Positions 8,957 to 16,232 of a stretch of DNA of 16,502 bases are shown here, piece by piece. Position 1 is the first letter of the stretch, and each line of letters starts with the position of its first letter. The notes under the pieces are model-generated. The model did not search any database. It saw only the letters and a list, made by a program, of their open reading frames with translations, and was not told the DNA's origin. This DNA is from JBOGEN01 sp050743265 (GTDB lineage: Bacteria; Actinomycetota; Actinomycetes; JBOGEN01). Where the stretch lies: positions 1 through 16,502 of the forward strand of contig JBOGEN010000186.1 in assembly GCA_050743265.1 (NCBI GenBank), given 5' to 3'. A program made the position numbers and the translations under genes.

Positions 8957-9796
8957 TCAACCGCCGCCCTGATCGCCGGGAGCCGGCCGAGCGTACTCAG
9001 GGGTCGCGACGGGTCGCAAGGCGGAGACCGTCACCTGGTCCCGCTGGGCGACCGTCGCAGTGGCCCCCTGCTCCTGGACCGACTCGAGCACGCCGCCCGG
9101 GATGCCCAGCGCCGTCGCCATCGTGCGCGGGTCCCCCACGGCGACCAGCCGGTAGGGCGGGTCGACCACGGTCCCGTCGACCTCGATGCGGTTCCCCCGG
9201 TCGACGAAGTAGGTGCGGGCGGTGACCCGGGCGGTGCCGATCTGGATGGCCTCGGCTCCCGCATCCCGCAGCTCCTGCACCGCGTCGAGCAGCACGGCGG
9301 CCTCCACCGACCGGTCCGGGTCGGAGATCGTCAGGGTGATGCCCGGGCCCTCCGCGGGGAGCGTCCCGGCGAGGATGCCCAGGGACTGCAGGCGCTTCTC
9401 CGCCTCCTCCAGGGCGATGCGCCGCCGGTCCGTGCCCCCGGCGAGCTGGTCGCGCGTCGTACGCAGGTCGTTGACCTCCGTGCGCAGCCGGTCCTCCCGC
9501 TCGCTCAGGTTGTCGAGGATGCCGATCAGGTCCGTCTGCCTGGCCCCGGCCAGGCTGTCGTCCGAGTCGATGAGGCGGACCTGGACGGCTGCGCCGAACC
9601 CGAGCAGCGCGAGCAGGACGGCGGCGACGGCCTGCGCACGGGTGGCCCGGGGACGCACCGCCGCCAGCAGCCGGCGAGGGCCGGACTCCGGGCGCTCAGG
9701 CGAGGGGTGCTCAGGCGAGGGATCCGGCGGGCGCTCGGGTGGCCCGACGGACTGCTCGTCGGGCTGCCGGTCGGGCGGGGGGTCAGGTTCGGTCAC
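8957..9796 (-). CDS. DUF881 family membrane-anchored protein (second copy, Rv1825-like)
   Basis: A 279-residue single-pass protein. Residues 1-50 are Pro/Glu/Arg-rich and presumably cytoplasmic, with a short repeat PSPEH/PSPER. A membrane segment spans about 54-72, and a probable coiled coil 88-139 (NLSEREDRLRTEVNDLRTTR) follows, then the DUF881 domain with GPGITLTISDPD, LRDAGAEAIQIG and DPPYRLVAVGD. The function is not established; the layout (anchor, coiled coil, globular outer domain) resembles scaffold proteins of the cell envelope. The start is GTG at 9796, six bases after the sbp stop, without a strong Shine-Dalgarno, so coupling is likely. The C-terminal ~20 residues are Gly/Pro-rich. 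Confidence 0.9.
   Translation of the reverse strand: MTEPDPPPDRQPDEQSVGPPERPPDPSPEHPSPERPESGPRRLLAAVRPRATRAQAVAAVLLALLGFGAAVQVRLIDSDDSLAGARQTDLIGILDNLSEREDRLRTEVNDLRTTRDQLAGGTDRRRIALEEAEKRLQSLGILAGTLPAEGPGITLTISDPDRSVEAAVLLDAVQELRDAGAEAIQIGTARVTARTYFVDRGNRIEVDGTVVDPPYRLVAVGDPRTMATALGIPGGVLESVQEQGATATVAQRDQVTVSALRPVATPEYARPAPGDQGGG
9694..9721. repeat. 15-base tandem repeat within the DUF881 gene
   Basis: GCTCAGGCGAGGG occurs at 9694-9706 and 9709-9721, a 15-base period that keeps the reading frame and encodes PSPEH-PSPER in the proline-rich N-terminal tail. A potential site of copy-number variation in a disordered region. Confidence 0.7.
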
Positions 9797-9802
9797 GACC
9801 GC

Positions 9803-10135
9803 TCACGCCCGGAACAGGTGCCGCCGGATCGCGGCCGCGTTGGTGAAGATGCGGATGCCCAGCACCACGATCACCCCGGTGGACAGCTGCGCTCCCACGC
9901 CCAGCTGGTCACCGAGGAACACGACGAGACCGGCCACGAGCACGTTCGCCACGAACGAGACGACGAACACCTTGTCGTCGAAGTTGCCGTCCAGCAGGGC
10001 GCGCAGGCCGCCGAACACCGCGTCCAGCGCCGCCACCACCGCGATCGGCAGGTACGGCTGCAGCCACAGCGGCACCGTCGGCTGCCAGATCAGCCCTCCC
10101 AGGATCCCGGCGAGCAGGGCCAGGGCGGCGATCAC
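9803..10135 (-). CDS. sbp: small basic protein Sbp (DUF1290 family)
   Basis: A 110-residue integral membrane protein with about four membrane segments (2-18, 28-45, 56-75, 84-103). Conserved family blocks are LPIAVVAALDAVFGGLRALL (29-48), DDKVFVVSFVANVLVAG and VIVVLGIRIFTNAAAIRRHL. In Bacillus the homologue lies near division genes; the biochemical role is unknown. The start is GTG at 10135, overlapping the TGA of the upstream DUF881 gene as GTGA. Sandwiched between two DUF881 proteins as in Rv1823-Rv1825, it probably forms a membrane complex with them. Confidence 0.93.
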   Translation of the reverse strand: MIAALALLAGILGGLIWQPTVPLWLQPYLPIAVVAALDAVFGGLRALLDGNFDDKVFVVSFVANVLVAGLVVFLGDQLGVGAQLSTGVIVVLGIRIFTNAAAIRRHLFRA

Positions 10136-10998
10136 TGCACGCCCTCCGCAGGCCGGGCGTACCGGAGGGTCACCGTGGACCCCTGGGGCAGCCGCAGCCG
10201 CTCCACCGGGTTCACGTCGAACCTGATGCCGTACGTCTCCTCCAGCATGTGGAAGTACTGCCCCACCGGCTCCTCCACGAACGCGAGCTCGAGCTGCGCA
10301 CTGTCACCGATCGCCGTCACCTCGTACGGCGGGCTGAGGGGACGGTAGTCGACGAGCACCGCGTCACCCGCCGCCCGGATCGCGGACAGGGCGGTCAGCC
10401 GCTGCCCGTCGATCGCGACCGCCTCCGCGCCGGCCGCCCACAGACCGTTCACTAGCCGCTGGAGGTCGTAGTCGAGCACCCGGCCTTCCTCGGAGGCCAC
10501 CCCCTCGGCGCGCGGCACGTCGTCGTCCGCGTCGTCCACCACGACGCGTACCCCCGGCCCGCGCAGCGGCGACACACCGGTCACCTGCCCGAGCCGGTCC
10601 AGGCGCGACGACGCGGCCGCGCCCACCTCGGTCGTACGCAGCTGTGCCCGCCGGGCCGACTCGACCTCCCCGCGCAGGCGCCCCACCTGGCGCTGCAGCC
10701 TGTCCGTGGAGGCGGTCCTGTCGTCGATCTCCCCGATGAGCCGCGACCGGGTCTCCGCCACCGCCGGCGCGCGGTCGCGCACCTGCAGGGCCGCCACCAC
10801 GAGCAGCAGGCCGAGCAGCAGCAGGCCGGTGACCAGGACCGGCCCCCTGTGCCGAGGGCCCGCCCGGCGTGACCGGCGGGCCGCAGCGTCCGCGTACCCC
10901 TCCTCGGCCGCGTTCGCCATCAGGTCGGTCAGCAGCGACATCGACGCGTCCGGGCGTGCCCGGGCAGACCCGGACCCTCCGTCACGCTGCTGGCTCAT
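10132..10998 (-). CDS. DUF881 family membrane-anchored protein (first copy, Rv1823-like)
   Basis: A 288-residue protein with a basic cytoplasmic N-terminus (1-50), one membrane segment (about 53-72), a probable coiled coil (77-120) and the DUF881 domain, recognisable by RGPGVRVVVDDADDD, LWAAGAEAVAIDGQRL and PPYEVTAIGD. The paralogue two genes downstream shares this plan but little detail. The function is unknown. The ATG at 10998 is used here; it lacks a clear Shine-Dalgarno, and Met20 (10941, MSLLTDLMANAAEEGY) is an alternative start that would keep the more family-like N-terminus. It lies 36 bases after the nucleotidyltransferase gene and overlaps sbp by four bases. Confidence 0.9.
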   Translation of the reverse strand: MSQQRDGGSGSARARPDASMSLLTDLMANAAEEGYADAAARRSRRAGPRHRGPVLVTGLLLLGLLLVVAALQVRDRAPAVAETRSRLIGEIDDRTASTDRLQRQVGRLRGEVESARRAQLRTTEVGAAASSRLDRLGQVTGVSPLRGPGVRVVVDDADDDVPRAEGVASEEGRVLDYDLQRLVNGLWAAGAEAVAIDGQRLTALSAIRAAGDAVLVDYRPLSPPYEVTAIGDSAQLELAFVEEPVGQYFHMLEETYGIRFDVNPVERLRLPQGSTVTLRYARPAEGVQ

Positions 10999-11034
10999 AC
11001 GGTCATGGTCGCACGGGGACGGTGGACCTCTCGC

Positions 11035-13530
11035 TCAGTGACCGGCCCGCTCCACCACGGACGCCCACTCCTCGAGCAGGGCGGTCGCCGCGTCGTCGTC
11101 CGGCCCCTCCGCCCACAGGTGCGTCACCGCCTCGGCCGGGTCGGGCAGCACGAGCACCCACCGGCCGTCCCCCTCAACCACGCGCACCCCGTCCGTGGTG
11201 TCGAGCTCACGCGCCCCCGCCGCCTCCACCACGCTGCGCATCACCATGCCCTTCGCGGCCCACGGCGTCGGCACGCCGCGGCGCAGCAGGTGCGCGTCCG
11301 GGATGCGCCGGTCGATCCGGCTCAACGTCATCTGGGTGCGGGCCACCAGGCCGAGCAAGCGGACGAACGCGGCCACGCCGTCGATGGCCGGAGAGACCTC
11401 GGGGATGACGAAGCCGCCACGCCCGTCCCCGGCGAAGATCACCTGGTCGCACGCGGCCGCCCGGGTGAGGTCGTCCGGGGAGGTGCTCGTCCAGTCGATG
11501 CCCACGCCGTGGAACTTCGCCACCTGCTCGGCAACGCGCGTGGTCGTCACGGGCAGGGCGACCATTCCCCCGCGGCGCTCGGCCGCGACGAGGTCGAGCA
11601 CGACGAGCAGCGCACGGTCGTCCTCGACCCGGGCCCCGGTCTCGTCGACGAGCGACAGCCGCTCGCCGACCGGGTCGAAGTGCACCCCGAAGGCGGCGTG
11701 CGAGGAGGACACCATCTCCCCCAGCCGCTGCAGGTCGCGGCGTCGCTCGGCCAGCGTCTCGGTCGGGGACGACTCGTCGAGCCTGTTGTTCAGCGTGAGC
11801 ACCTCGACGCCGAGGCGCCCGAGCAGCGACGGCAGGACGAGCGAGGCGCCACCGCCGGCGGCGTCCACGACGACCTTGAGCTCGGCCTCGGCGATGCCGG
11901 TGGTGTCGACCGCGCTGAGCACGGACTGCGCGTAGTTCTCCACCACCCGGGCCGGGAACGAGAGGTCCCCGATCTCGCCCGGGAACGCGCGACGGAACTC
12001 CTGCCGTCCGAAGACCCGGTCGAGCTTGCGCTGCGCGCCCTGGGACAGGTCGGCCCCGTGCTCGTCGAGGAACACGATGTCCACGCTCTCCGGGTCTCCC
12101 GGGGTCGTACGCAGCATGACGCCGCCGGTGCTGCCCCGGGCGGTCTCCAGCCGGGTCACCGGCACGGGGGCGACCTCGAGGTCGCGCACGTTGAGCGCGC
12201 TCGACGTGAGGGCGCTGATGACGGCTCGCTTGAAGGCCCGGGCCGCGCGGGAGGCGTCCCGGGAGGTGGTGACCGTGCTGCCCTTCTTCAAGGTGGTGGC
12301 GTACGCGCTGGCGAGGCGGACGACGAGCTCGGGCGTGATCTCCACGTTGACGATGCCGGAGACGCCCCGGGGCCCGAACAGGCTGCGCTGCCCGCGGGAC
12401 TCCCAGATCACGCTCGTGTTGACGACGGCGCCCGCCTCGATGGTCTTGAACGGGTACACCTTGACGCCCGCGTGCAGGATCGCCTCCTCCTCGAGCACGC
12501 ACTCGTCCCCGATGACGGCGCTCTCCTCGATGCGGACGCCGCGCATCACGTCCGTGTTGCGGCCGATGACGCAGCCGCGCAGGTTCGAGCCCGGGCCGAT
12601 GAACACGTTCGGGTGCAGCACGGCCCGGTGCAGGAACGCCCCGCTCTTCACCACGGCGTTGCTGCCGACGACGGTGTGCTCGCGGAGCTCGGCCCCGGCC
12701 TCGACCTTCGCGTACTCGCCGATATAGAGGGGGCCCTTGAGCACGGCCTCCGGGTCGATGTCGGCGCCCTCCCCGATCCACACGCCCGGGGACACCTCGA
12801 ACCCGTCGATCGGCAGGTCGACCTGGCCGGAGAGCATGTCGGCCTGGGCCTTGAGATAGCTCTCGTGGGTGCCCACGTCCTCCCAGTAGCCCTCGGCCAC
12901 GTACCCGTAGATCGGGGCGTTCTCCTTGAGCAGGAGCGGGAACACGTCGCCGGACCAGTCCACGGCCTCGTTCTCGGCGACGTGTGCGAAGACCTCGGGC
13001 TCCATGACGTAGATGCCGGTGTTCACCGTGTCGGAGAACACCTGTCCCCAGGTGGGCTTCTCGAGGAACCGGTCAACCCGCCCGTCGTCGTCGATGATCG
13101 TGATGCCGAACTCGAGCGGGTTCGGCACGTGCTTGAGGGCCACCGTGACGAGGGCGCCGTTGTCCTTGTGGAACCTCACCATGTCGGTGAGGTCGAAGTC
13201 GGTCAGCGCGTCCCCGGAGATCACCAGGAAGGTGTCGTCACGCAGCGCGGACTCGGCGTTCTTCACACTGCCCGCCGTGCCCAGCGGCATGTCCTCCGTC
13301 GCGTAGTAGAGGTTCATGCCGAGGTCGTCGCCGTCGCCGAAGTAGTTGCGGACCAGGGAGGCGAGGAACTGCACGGTGACCACGGTGTCGTCGAAGCCGT
13401 GCCGCTGGAGCAGGCGCAGCACGTGCTCCATGATCGGCCGGTTGACCACGGGGAGCAGAGGCTTGGGCTGGCTGGCCGTCATCGGGCGCAGGCGGGTGCC
13501 CTCCCCGCCGGCCATCACGACAGCCTTCAT
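11035..13530 (-). CDS. manC: mannose-1-phosphate guanylyltransferase with phosphomannomutase-like C-terminal domain (ManC-type)
   Basis: An 831-residue multidomain protein. Residues 1-235 are a nucleotidyltransferase with the signature AGGEGTRLRPMT (7-18) and PKPLLPV (22-28), which makes GDP-mannose or another NDP-sugar. Residues about 250-370 are left-handed beta-helix repeats (IGEGADIDP, IGPGSNLRG, IGDECVLEEE). From about 385 on the protein resembles phosphohexomutases, but key sites are lost: the phosphoserine loop reads TGGVMLRTTPGDP (468-480) and the metal loop reads FDPVGER (618-624) in place of FDGDGDR. The mutase part is therefore probably inactive or regulatory. Streptomyces SCO1388 (ManC) has the same neighbourhood. 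The ATG at 13530 has GGAGGG four to five bases upstream. The exact sugar is inferred from homology; GDP-mannose would feed phospholipid or glycan mannosylation. Confidence 0.88.
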   Translation of the reverse strand: MKAVVMAGGEGTRLRPMTASQPKPLLPVVNRPIMEHVLRLLQRHGFDDTVVTVQFLASLVRNYFGDGDDLGMNLYYATEDMPLGTAGSVKNAESALRDDTFLVISGDALTDFDLTDMVRFHKDNGALVTVALKHVPNPLEFGITIIDDDGRVDRFLEKPTWGQVFSDTVNTGIYVMEPEVFAHVAENEAVDWSGDVFPLLLKENAPIYGYVAEGYWEDVGTHESYLKAQADMLSGQVDLPIDGFEVSPGVWIGEGADIDPEAVLKGPLYIGEYAKVEAGAELREHTVVGSNAVVKSGAFLHRAVLHPNVFIGPGSNLRGCVIGRNTDVMRGVRIEESAVIGDECVLEEEAILHAGVKVYPFKTIEAGAVVNTSVIWESRGQRSLFGPRGVSGIVNVEITPELVVRLASAYATTLKKGSTVTTSRDASRAARAFKRAVISALTSSALNVRDLEVAPVPVTRLETARGSTGGVMLRTTPGDPESVDIVFLDEHGADLSQGAQRKLDRVFGRQEFRRAFPGEIGDLSFPARVVENYAQSVLSAVDTTGIAEAELKVVVDAAGGGASLVLPSLLGRLGVEVLTLNNRLDESSPTETLAERRRDLQRLGEMVSSSHAAFGVHFDPVGERLSLVDETGARVEDDRALLVVLDLVAAERRGGMVALPVTTTRVAEQVAKFHGVGIDWTSTSPDDLTRAAACDQVIFAGDGRGGFVIPEVSPAIDGVAAFVRLLGLVARTQMTLSRIDRRIPDAHLLRRGVPTPWAAKGMVMRSVVEAAGARELDTTDGVRVVEGDGRWVLVLPDPAEAVTHLWAEGPDDDAATALLEEWASVVERAGH

Positions 13531-13542
13531 CCGCCCTCCGTC

Positions 13543-14142
13543 CTAGGTCGCCTTGGGGGCGCGGCTCGTGATCAACCGGCGCGCCTGGATCACGTACAGG
13601 GCCCCTGCCCACCAGTACAGGGCAGTCCCCCACACGGCGAAAGCCCAGCCCGCCACCTTGGCGACCGTGGCGTGCAGGCTGCTGCCGTCCCCGAGGAGCA
13701 GCAGCGGGAATGCGTACAGGAGGTTGAAGGTCGCCGCCTTGCCGAGGAAGTGCACCGGCAGCGGGCCGTAGCCGTGGCGGCGCAGCAGTGGGTACAGCGC
13801 CACGATCACCACGTCCCGCCCCAGCAGAACGGGCACCAGCCACCACGGGATGATCCCCCGGATCGCGAGGCCCACCACGGTGGCGAGGATGTAGAGGCGG
13901 TCGGCGACGGGGTCGAGCACCTGGCCGAGGCGGCTGACCTGGCCCCATTTCCGGGCGAGCTGCCCGTCCAGCCAGTCCGAGAAGCCGCTCGCGGCCAGCA
14001 GAACGAGCGCCCACGCGTCCTCCTCGACGGCGAGCACGAGCCACAGGAAGACCGGGACCCCTGCGAGGCGAAGCGCGCTCAGCAGATTCGGGACCGTGAG
14101 CACGCGCGAGGTCTGGGCCGCCGGCACCTGGTCGATCTGCAC
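13543..14142 (-). CDS. CDP-alcohol phosphatidyltransferase (PgsA2-like)
   Basis: A 199-residue membrane enzyme of the CDP-alcohol phosphatidyltransferase family. The full catalytic signature D-x2-D-G-x2-A-R-x8-G-x3-D-x3-D is present as Asp56, Asp59, Gly60, Ala63, Arg64, Gly73, Asp77 and Asp81 (SDWLDGQLAR then GQVLDPVADR). About five to six membrane segments surround it. The family transfers a phosphatidyl group from CDP-diacylglycerol to an alcohol such as glycerol-3-phosphate, inositol phosphate or phosphatidylglycerol; the acceptor cannot be told from sequence. The position equals Rv1822 (pgsA2). The start is GTG at 14142 with GAGGG six to eight bases upstream. It is the first gene of the long minus-strand unit and is separated by 12 bases from the next gene. 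Confidence 0.92.
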   Translation of the reverse strand: MQIDQVPAAQTSRVLTVPNLLSALRLAGVPVFLWLVLAVEEDAWALVLLAASGFSDWLDGQLARKWGQVSRLGQVLDPVADRLYILATVVGLAIRGIIPWWLVPVLLGRDVVIVALYPLLRRHGYGPLPVHFLGKAATFNLLYAFPLLLLGDGSSLHATVAKVAGWAFAVWGTALYWWAGALYVIQARRLITSRAPKAT

Positions 14143-14175
14143 CTCACCCTCGCCCTTCCTGCGCGTCCCGACCCG

Positions 14176-14204
14176 ACCCTACAGGGCATTCAGTGCGAGG
14201 TCGG
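14176..14204 (-). promoter_or_regulatory. candidate promoter of the pgsA-manC-DUF881-sbp-gcvH unit
   Basis: On the minus strand CCGACC (14204-14199), 17 bases and TAGGGT (14181-14176) make a plausible promoter with a weak -35. It would start near 14169 and give a leader of about 27 bases that holds the GAGGG ribosome-binding site. Confidence 0.4.
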
Positions 14205-14353
14205 ACCCCCAGATTGCGCCGGCGCGGGGCGTGTCCCCTTGGTGCAGTGGTGGACTGGCGGGAGTGAGTTGATCATGAGGTTGGGCCTGTTATCGACCGA
14301 ACTCGTCGAGCAATCTGCCTGCCCCGATCCCCTGGCCGCCGGGCTCAGTCCAC

Positions 14354-14359
14354 TAGCGT
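14354..14359 (+). promoter_or_regulatory. putative -10 box of the DUF202 pair (leaderless)
   Basis: TAGCGT is followed by six bases and the ATG at 14366, so +1 would be the A of ATG; no Shine-Dalgarno exists here. A second, ordinary candidate further upstream is TTGATC (14269-14274), 16 bases, TATCGA (14291-14296), which would give a leader of about 65 bases. The two alternatives cannot be separated by eye. Confidence 0.35.
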
Positions 14360-14365
14360 GCCGAC

Positions 14366-14725
14366 ATGATCGGACCGCACTCGGACGGTCTGGAGCCCGG
14401 CCAGGAGCCCGACTACCGGTTCTCCCTGGCCAACGAGCGCACCTTCCTCGCCTACCTCCGTACCGCCCTCGCCCTCGACGCGGCCGGGCTGGCCACGGTC
14501 CAGTTCCTCACCGACGTCGCCACTCCCGAGACACGCCGCGTCGCGGGTGCGGCACTCACGGCGGCCGGGCTTGTCGCTGCGGTCGCCGGCTACCGGCGGT
14601 GGCGGGCCAACCAGGAGGCCATGCGCCACGGTCGGGCCCTCCCCCCGTCGTCCGTCCCCCTCACGCTGGCCGCGGCGGTCGCCGTGGCGTCCGCCGTCGC
14701 GCTCGTCCTCGCCCTCGCGGGTTGA
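14366..14725 (+). CDS. DUF202 family membrane protein (YidH-like)
   Basis: A 119-residue protein with the DUF202 signature FSLANERTFLAYLRTALAL (19-37) and three membrane segments (about 30-48, 58-76, 98-118). Function unknown; Escherichia coli YidH belongs to the same family. The ATG at 14366 has no Shine-Dalgarno and may be read from a leaderless mRNA. It is followed after six bases by a second DUF202 gene, the same pairing as yidH-yidG in E. coli, suggesting a two-subunit membrane complex. Confidence 0.92.
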   Translation: MIGPHSDGLEPGQEPDYRFSLANERTFLAYLRTALALDAAGLATVQFLTDVATPETRRVAGAALTAAGLVAAVAGYRRWRANQEAMRHGRALPPSSVPLTLAAAVAVASAVALVLALAG

Positions 14726-14731
14726 GCCCCG

Positions 14732-15070
14732 GTGACCTCCCAGGACGACGGACACGTGCCGGACCTGGGCTCGCAGCTGGAGCGCACCGCCCTCGCCTGG
14801 CAGCGCACCGCGCTCGTGCTCGCCCTCAACGGCGCCCTGCTCACCCGGTCATCCTCCGCCCTGGGGACGACCACGTTCGTCCTCGGGATCGGTGTGCTCT
14901 GCGTGTCCGCCGCCGTATGGGTGGCCGCCGCGCGCGGCTACCGAGACAGGTTCGGCTCCCAGTCCGGCAGCCTCATGGCCGGCAACCGCACCGCCAACGT
15001 CGCGCTCACCGCGTTCGTCGCACTCCTTGCCCTGCTCAACGCGTTCGCCGCGCTCACTCACGTGTCCTGA
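14732..15070 (+). CDS. DUF202 family membrane protein (YidG-like)
   Basis: A 112-residue protein with the shorter DUF202 signature ERTALAWQRTALVLALNGAL (17-36) and three membrane segments (about 24-38, 46-66, 88-108). The start is GTG at 14732, six bases after the stop of the YidH-like gene; the two are surely co-transcribed. A seven-base-pair GC hairpin begins eight bases after the stop. Function unknown. Confidence 0.9.
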   Translation: MTSQDDGHVPDLGSQLERTALAWQRTALVLALNGALLTRSSSALGTTTFVLGIGVLCVSAAVWVAAARGYRDRFGSQSGSLMAGNRTANVALTAFVALLALLNAFAALTHVS

Positions 15071-15077
15071 CTGAACG

Positions 15078-15102
15078 CCGGGGGTACACGCGCATCCCCC
15101 GG
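15078..15102 (+). terminator. hairpin terminator after the DUF202 pair
   Basis: CCGGGGG (15078-15084) and CCCCCGG (15096-15102) form a perfect seven-base-pair stem with an 11-base loop. It begins eight bases after the DUF202 stop. The following bases (GTCCCGGTTCTT) are only weakly T-rich, so termination efficiency is uncertain. Confidence 0.55.
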
Positions 15103-15112
15103 GTCCCGGTTC

Positions 15113-15141
15113 TTGACCCCCTCCCTCTTGCTCGTGACGAT
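15113..15141 (+). promoter_or_regulatory. putative promoter of the methyltransferase gene (leaderless)
   Basis: TTGACC (15113-15118), a 17-base spacer and GACGAT (15136-15141) are followed by six bases and the GTG at 15148, so +1 would fall on the start codon. The -10 box is weak. No Shine-Dalgarno precedes the GTG, which favours a leaderless transcript. Confidence 0.4.
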
Positions 15142-15147
15142 CGTCGC

Positions 15148-15936
15148 GTGGCGGAGGACGTCTGGGCGGTCGGCGAGAGGTACGAGCCGTACGTCGGCAG
15201 GTGGAGTCGACGGGTCGCACAGGACTTCCTGAGATGGCTCTCGCCGCCCGCCGACGCCCGCTGGCTGGACGTGGGGTGCGGAACAGGCGCGCTCACCGAG
15301 GCGATCACGAGCATGACGGCGCCCAGTTCCGTGACGGCTCTCGACGCGTCCGCCGAGTTCTTGCAGACGGCGCGGGGGCGCATGGGTACTCGGGCCTACC
15401 TCATCCGGGGGGCCGCCGACTCCCTTCCGCTCGAGGACGCCGTGGTGGACTGCGTGGTCTCCGGGCTGGCCCTCAACTTCTTCCCTGACCCCTCGGCGGC
15501 CGTCGCCGAGATGCGCCGCGTGACCGGCGACGGAGGGACGATCGCCGCGTACGTCTGGGACTACGCGGACGGGATGCAGATGATGCGCGCGTTCTGGGAC
15601 GCCGCCGTCAGCCTGGACCCCACCGCCCAGTCGCTCCACGAGGGACGGCGGTTTCCGCTATGCCAGCCGGAGCCCCTGGCAGCCCTGTTCGTCGACGCTG
15701 GTCTTGGCGACGTGTCGGTGACCTCCCTCGAGGTGGCCACCGCCTTCGCCGACTTCGACGACTACTGGACGCCGTTCCTCGGCGGGCAGGGCCCCGGACC
15801 GGGCTACTGCGTCGCACTCCCCGACCCGCAGCGGGACAGGCTCAGGGAACGGCTCCGCGAGACTCTCCCCGTCCAGGCTGACGGCTCGATCCCACTCACC
15901 GCCCGCGCCTGGGGCATCAGGGGATCCGTCACCTGA
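15148..15936 (+). CDS. class I SAM-dependent methyltransferase
   Basis: A 262-residue methyltransferase of the UbiE/Methyltransf_11 type. Motif I is LDVGCGTGALTEAI (40-53), the acidic residue binding the SAM ribose is Asp66 in VTALDAS, motif II/III resemble AADSLPLEDAVVDCVVSGLA, and PDPSAAVAEMRRV follows. The C-terminal part (about 145-262) is a substrate-binding cap with a Gly/Pro-rich turn (GGQGPGPGY). The substrate is not predictable. The start is GTG at 15148 (VAEDVWAVGERYEPYVGRWS), the only sensible start after the DUF202 gene in this frame, because the long upstream open frame is the antisense shadow of the genes on the other strand. It appears to be transcribed alone. Confidence 0.9.
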   Translation: MAEDVWAVGERYEPYVGRWSRRVAQDFLRWLSPPADARWLDVGCGTGALTEAITSMTAPSSVTALDASAEFLQTARGRMGTRAYLIRGAADSLPLEDAVVDCVVSGLALNFFPDPSAAVAEMRRVTGDGGTIAAYVWDYADGMQMMRAFWDAAVSLDPTAQSLHEGRRFPLCQPEPLAALFVDAGLGDVSVTSLEVATAFADFDDYWTPFLGGQGPGPGYCVALPDPQRDRLRERLRETLPVQADGSIPLTARAWGIRGSVT

Positions 15937-16232
15937 GCACGTCCCGGCCCGCCCGGCTACCAGTTTCAACGGCACCAGGAATGAGAAGTCACCGATGTTC
16001 GCCCGGTCCGGCGGTCCGGTGGCCACGAGCGCCGCGGCCGTTGCGCCGGCCAAGCCGGCGCTCTGGAGAGAGGGAGGCCAATCACGCACTGAAGCCTGCG
16101 AGGCTCCCGCAATGGGTCCTGCCCGGCTAGCGTCTAAGGGCCAGTTGCGTCAGTGTGCAGTGCAACGGGTGCGCCACAACGCCGCTTGGAATAGTCACAG
16201 ACACGTTGTTCGCCTGTCAGCAGGAGTCGCCT
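15937..16232. other. 296-base intergenic region with possible repeat/mobile-element remnant
   Basis: No convincing gene is seen between the methyltransferase and the VOC gene. The first half holds a perfect GC hairpin (16043-16061). The stretch at about 15960-16005 translates on the minus strand to NIGDFSFLVPLKL and on the plus strand to NGTRNEKSPMF. These peptides resemble short spurious ORFs that I associate with a sequence repeated in actinobacterial genomes, but I cannot verify this. The second half (16100-16232) is less GC-rich than the rest of the window. Confidence 0.3.
16043..16061 (+). terminator. GC hairpin downstream of the methyltransferase gene
   Basis: GCGCCGGC (16043-16050), CAA, GCCGGCGC (16054-16061) is a perfect eight-base-pair stem with a three-base loop, 106 bases after the methyltransferase stop. 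No T tract follows. It may terminate the methyltransferase transcript or belong to the surrounding repeat-like sequence. Confidence 0.4.

Noticed and set aside
11005..15936. 1643-residue open frame on the plus strand
   Set aside because: Up to about 14150 it is the antisense shadow of the nucleotidyltransferase and phosphatidyltransferase genes, kept open by high GC, and is rich in His/Arg/Gly without domains. It also runs out of frame through the DUF202 genes. Only its end (from GTG 15148) is a real gene, the methyltransferase.
15658..16089. 143-residue minus-strand frame across the methyltransferase 3' end
   Set aside because: It is mainly an antisense shadow of the methyltransferase; the N-terminal part lies in the repeat-like intergenic region and has no supported start or ribosome-binding site.
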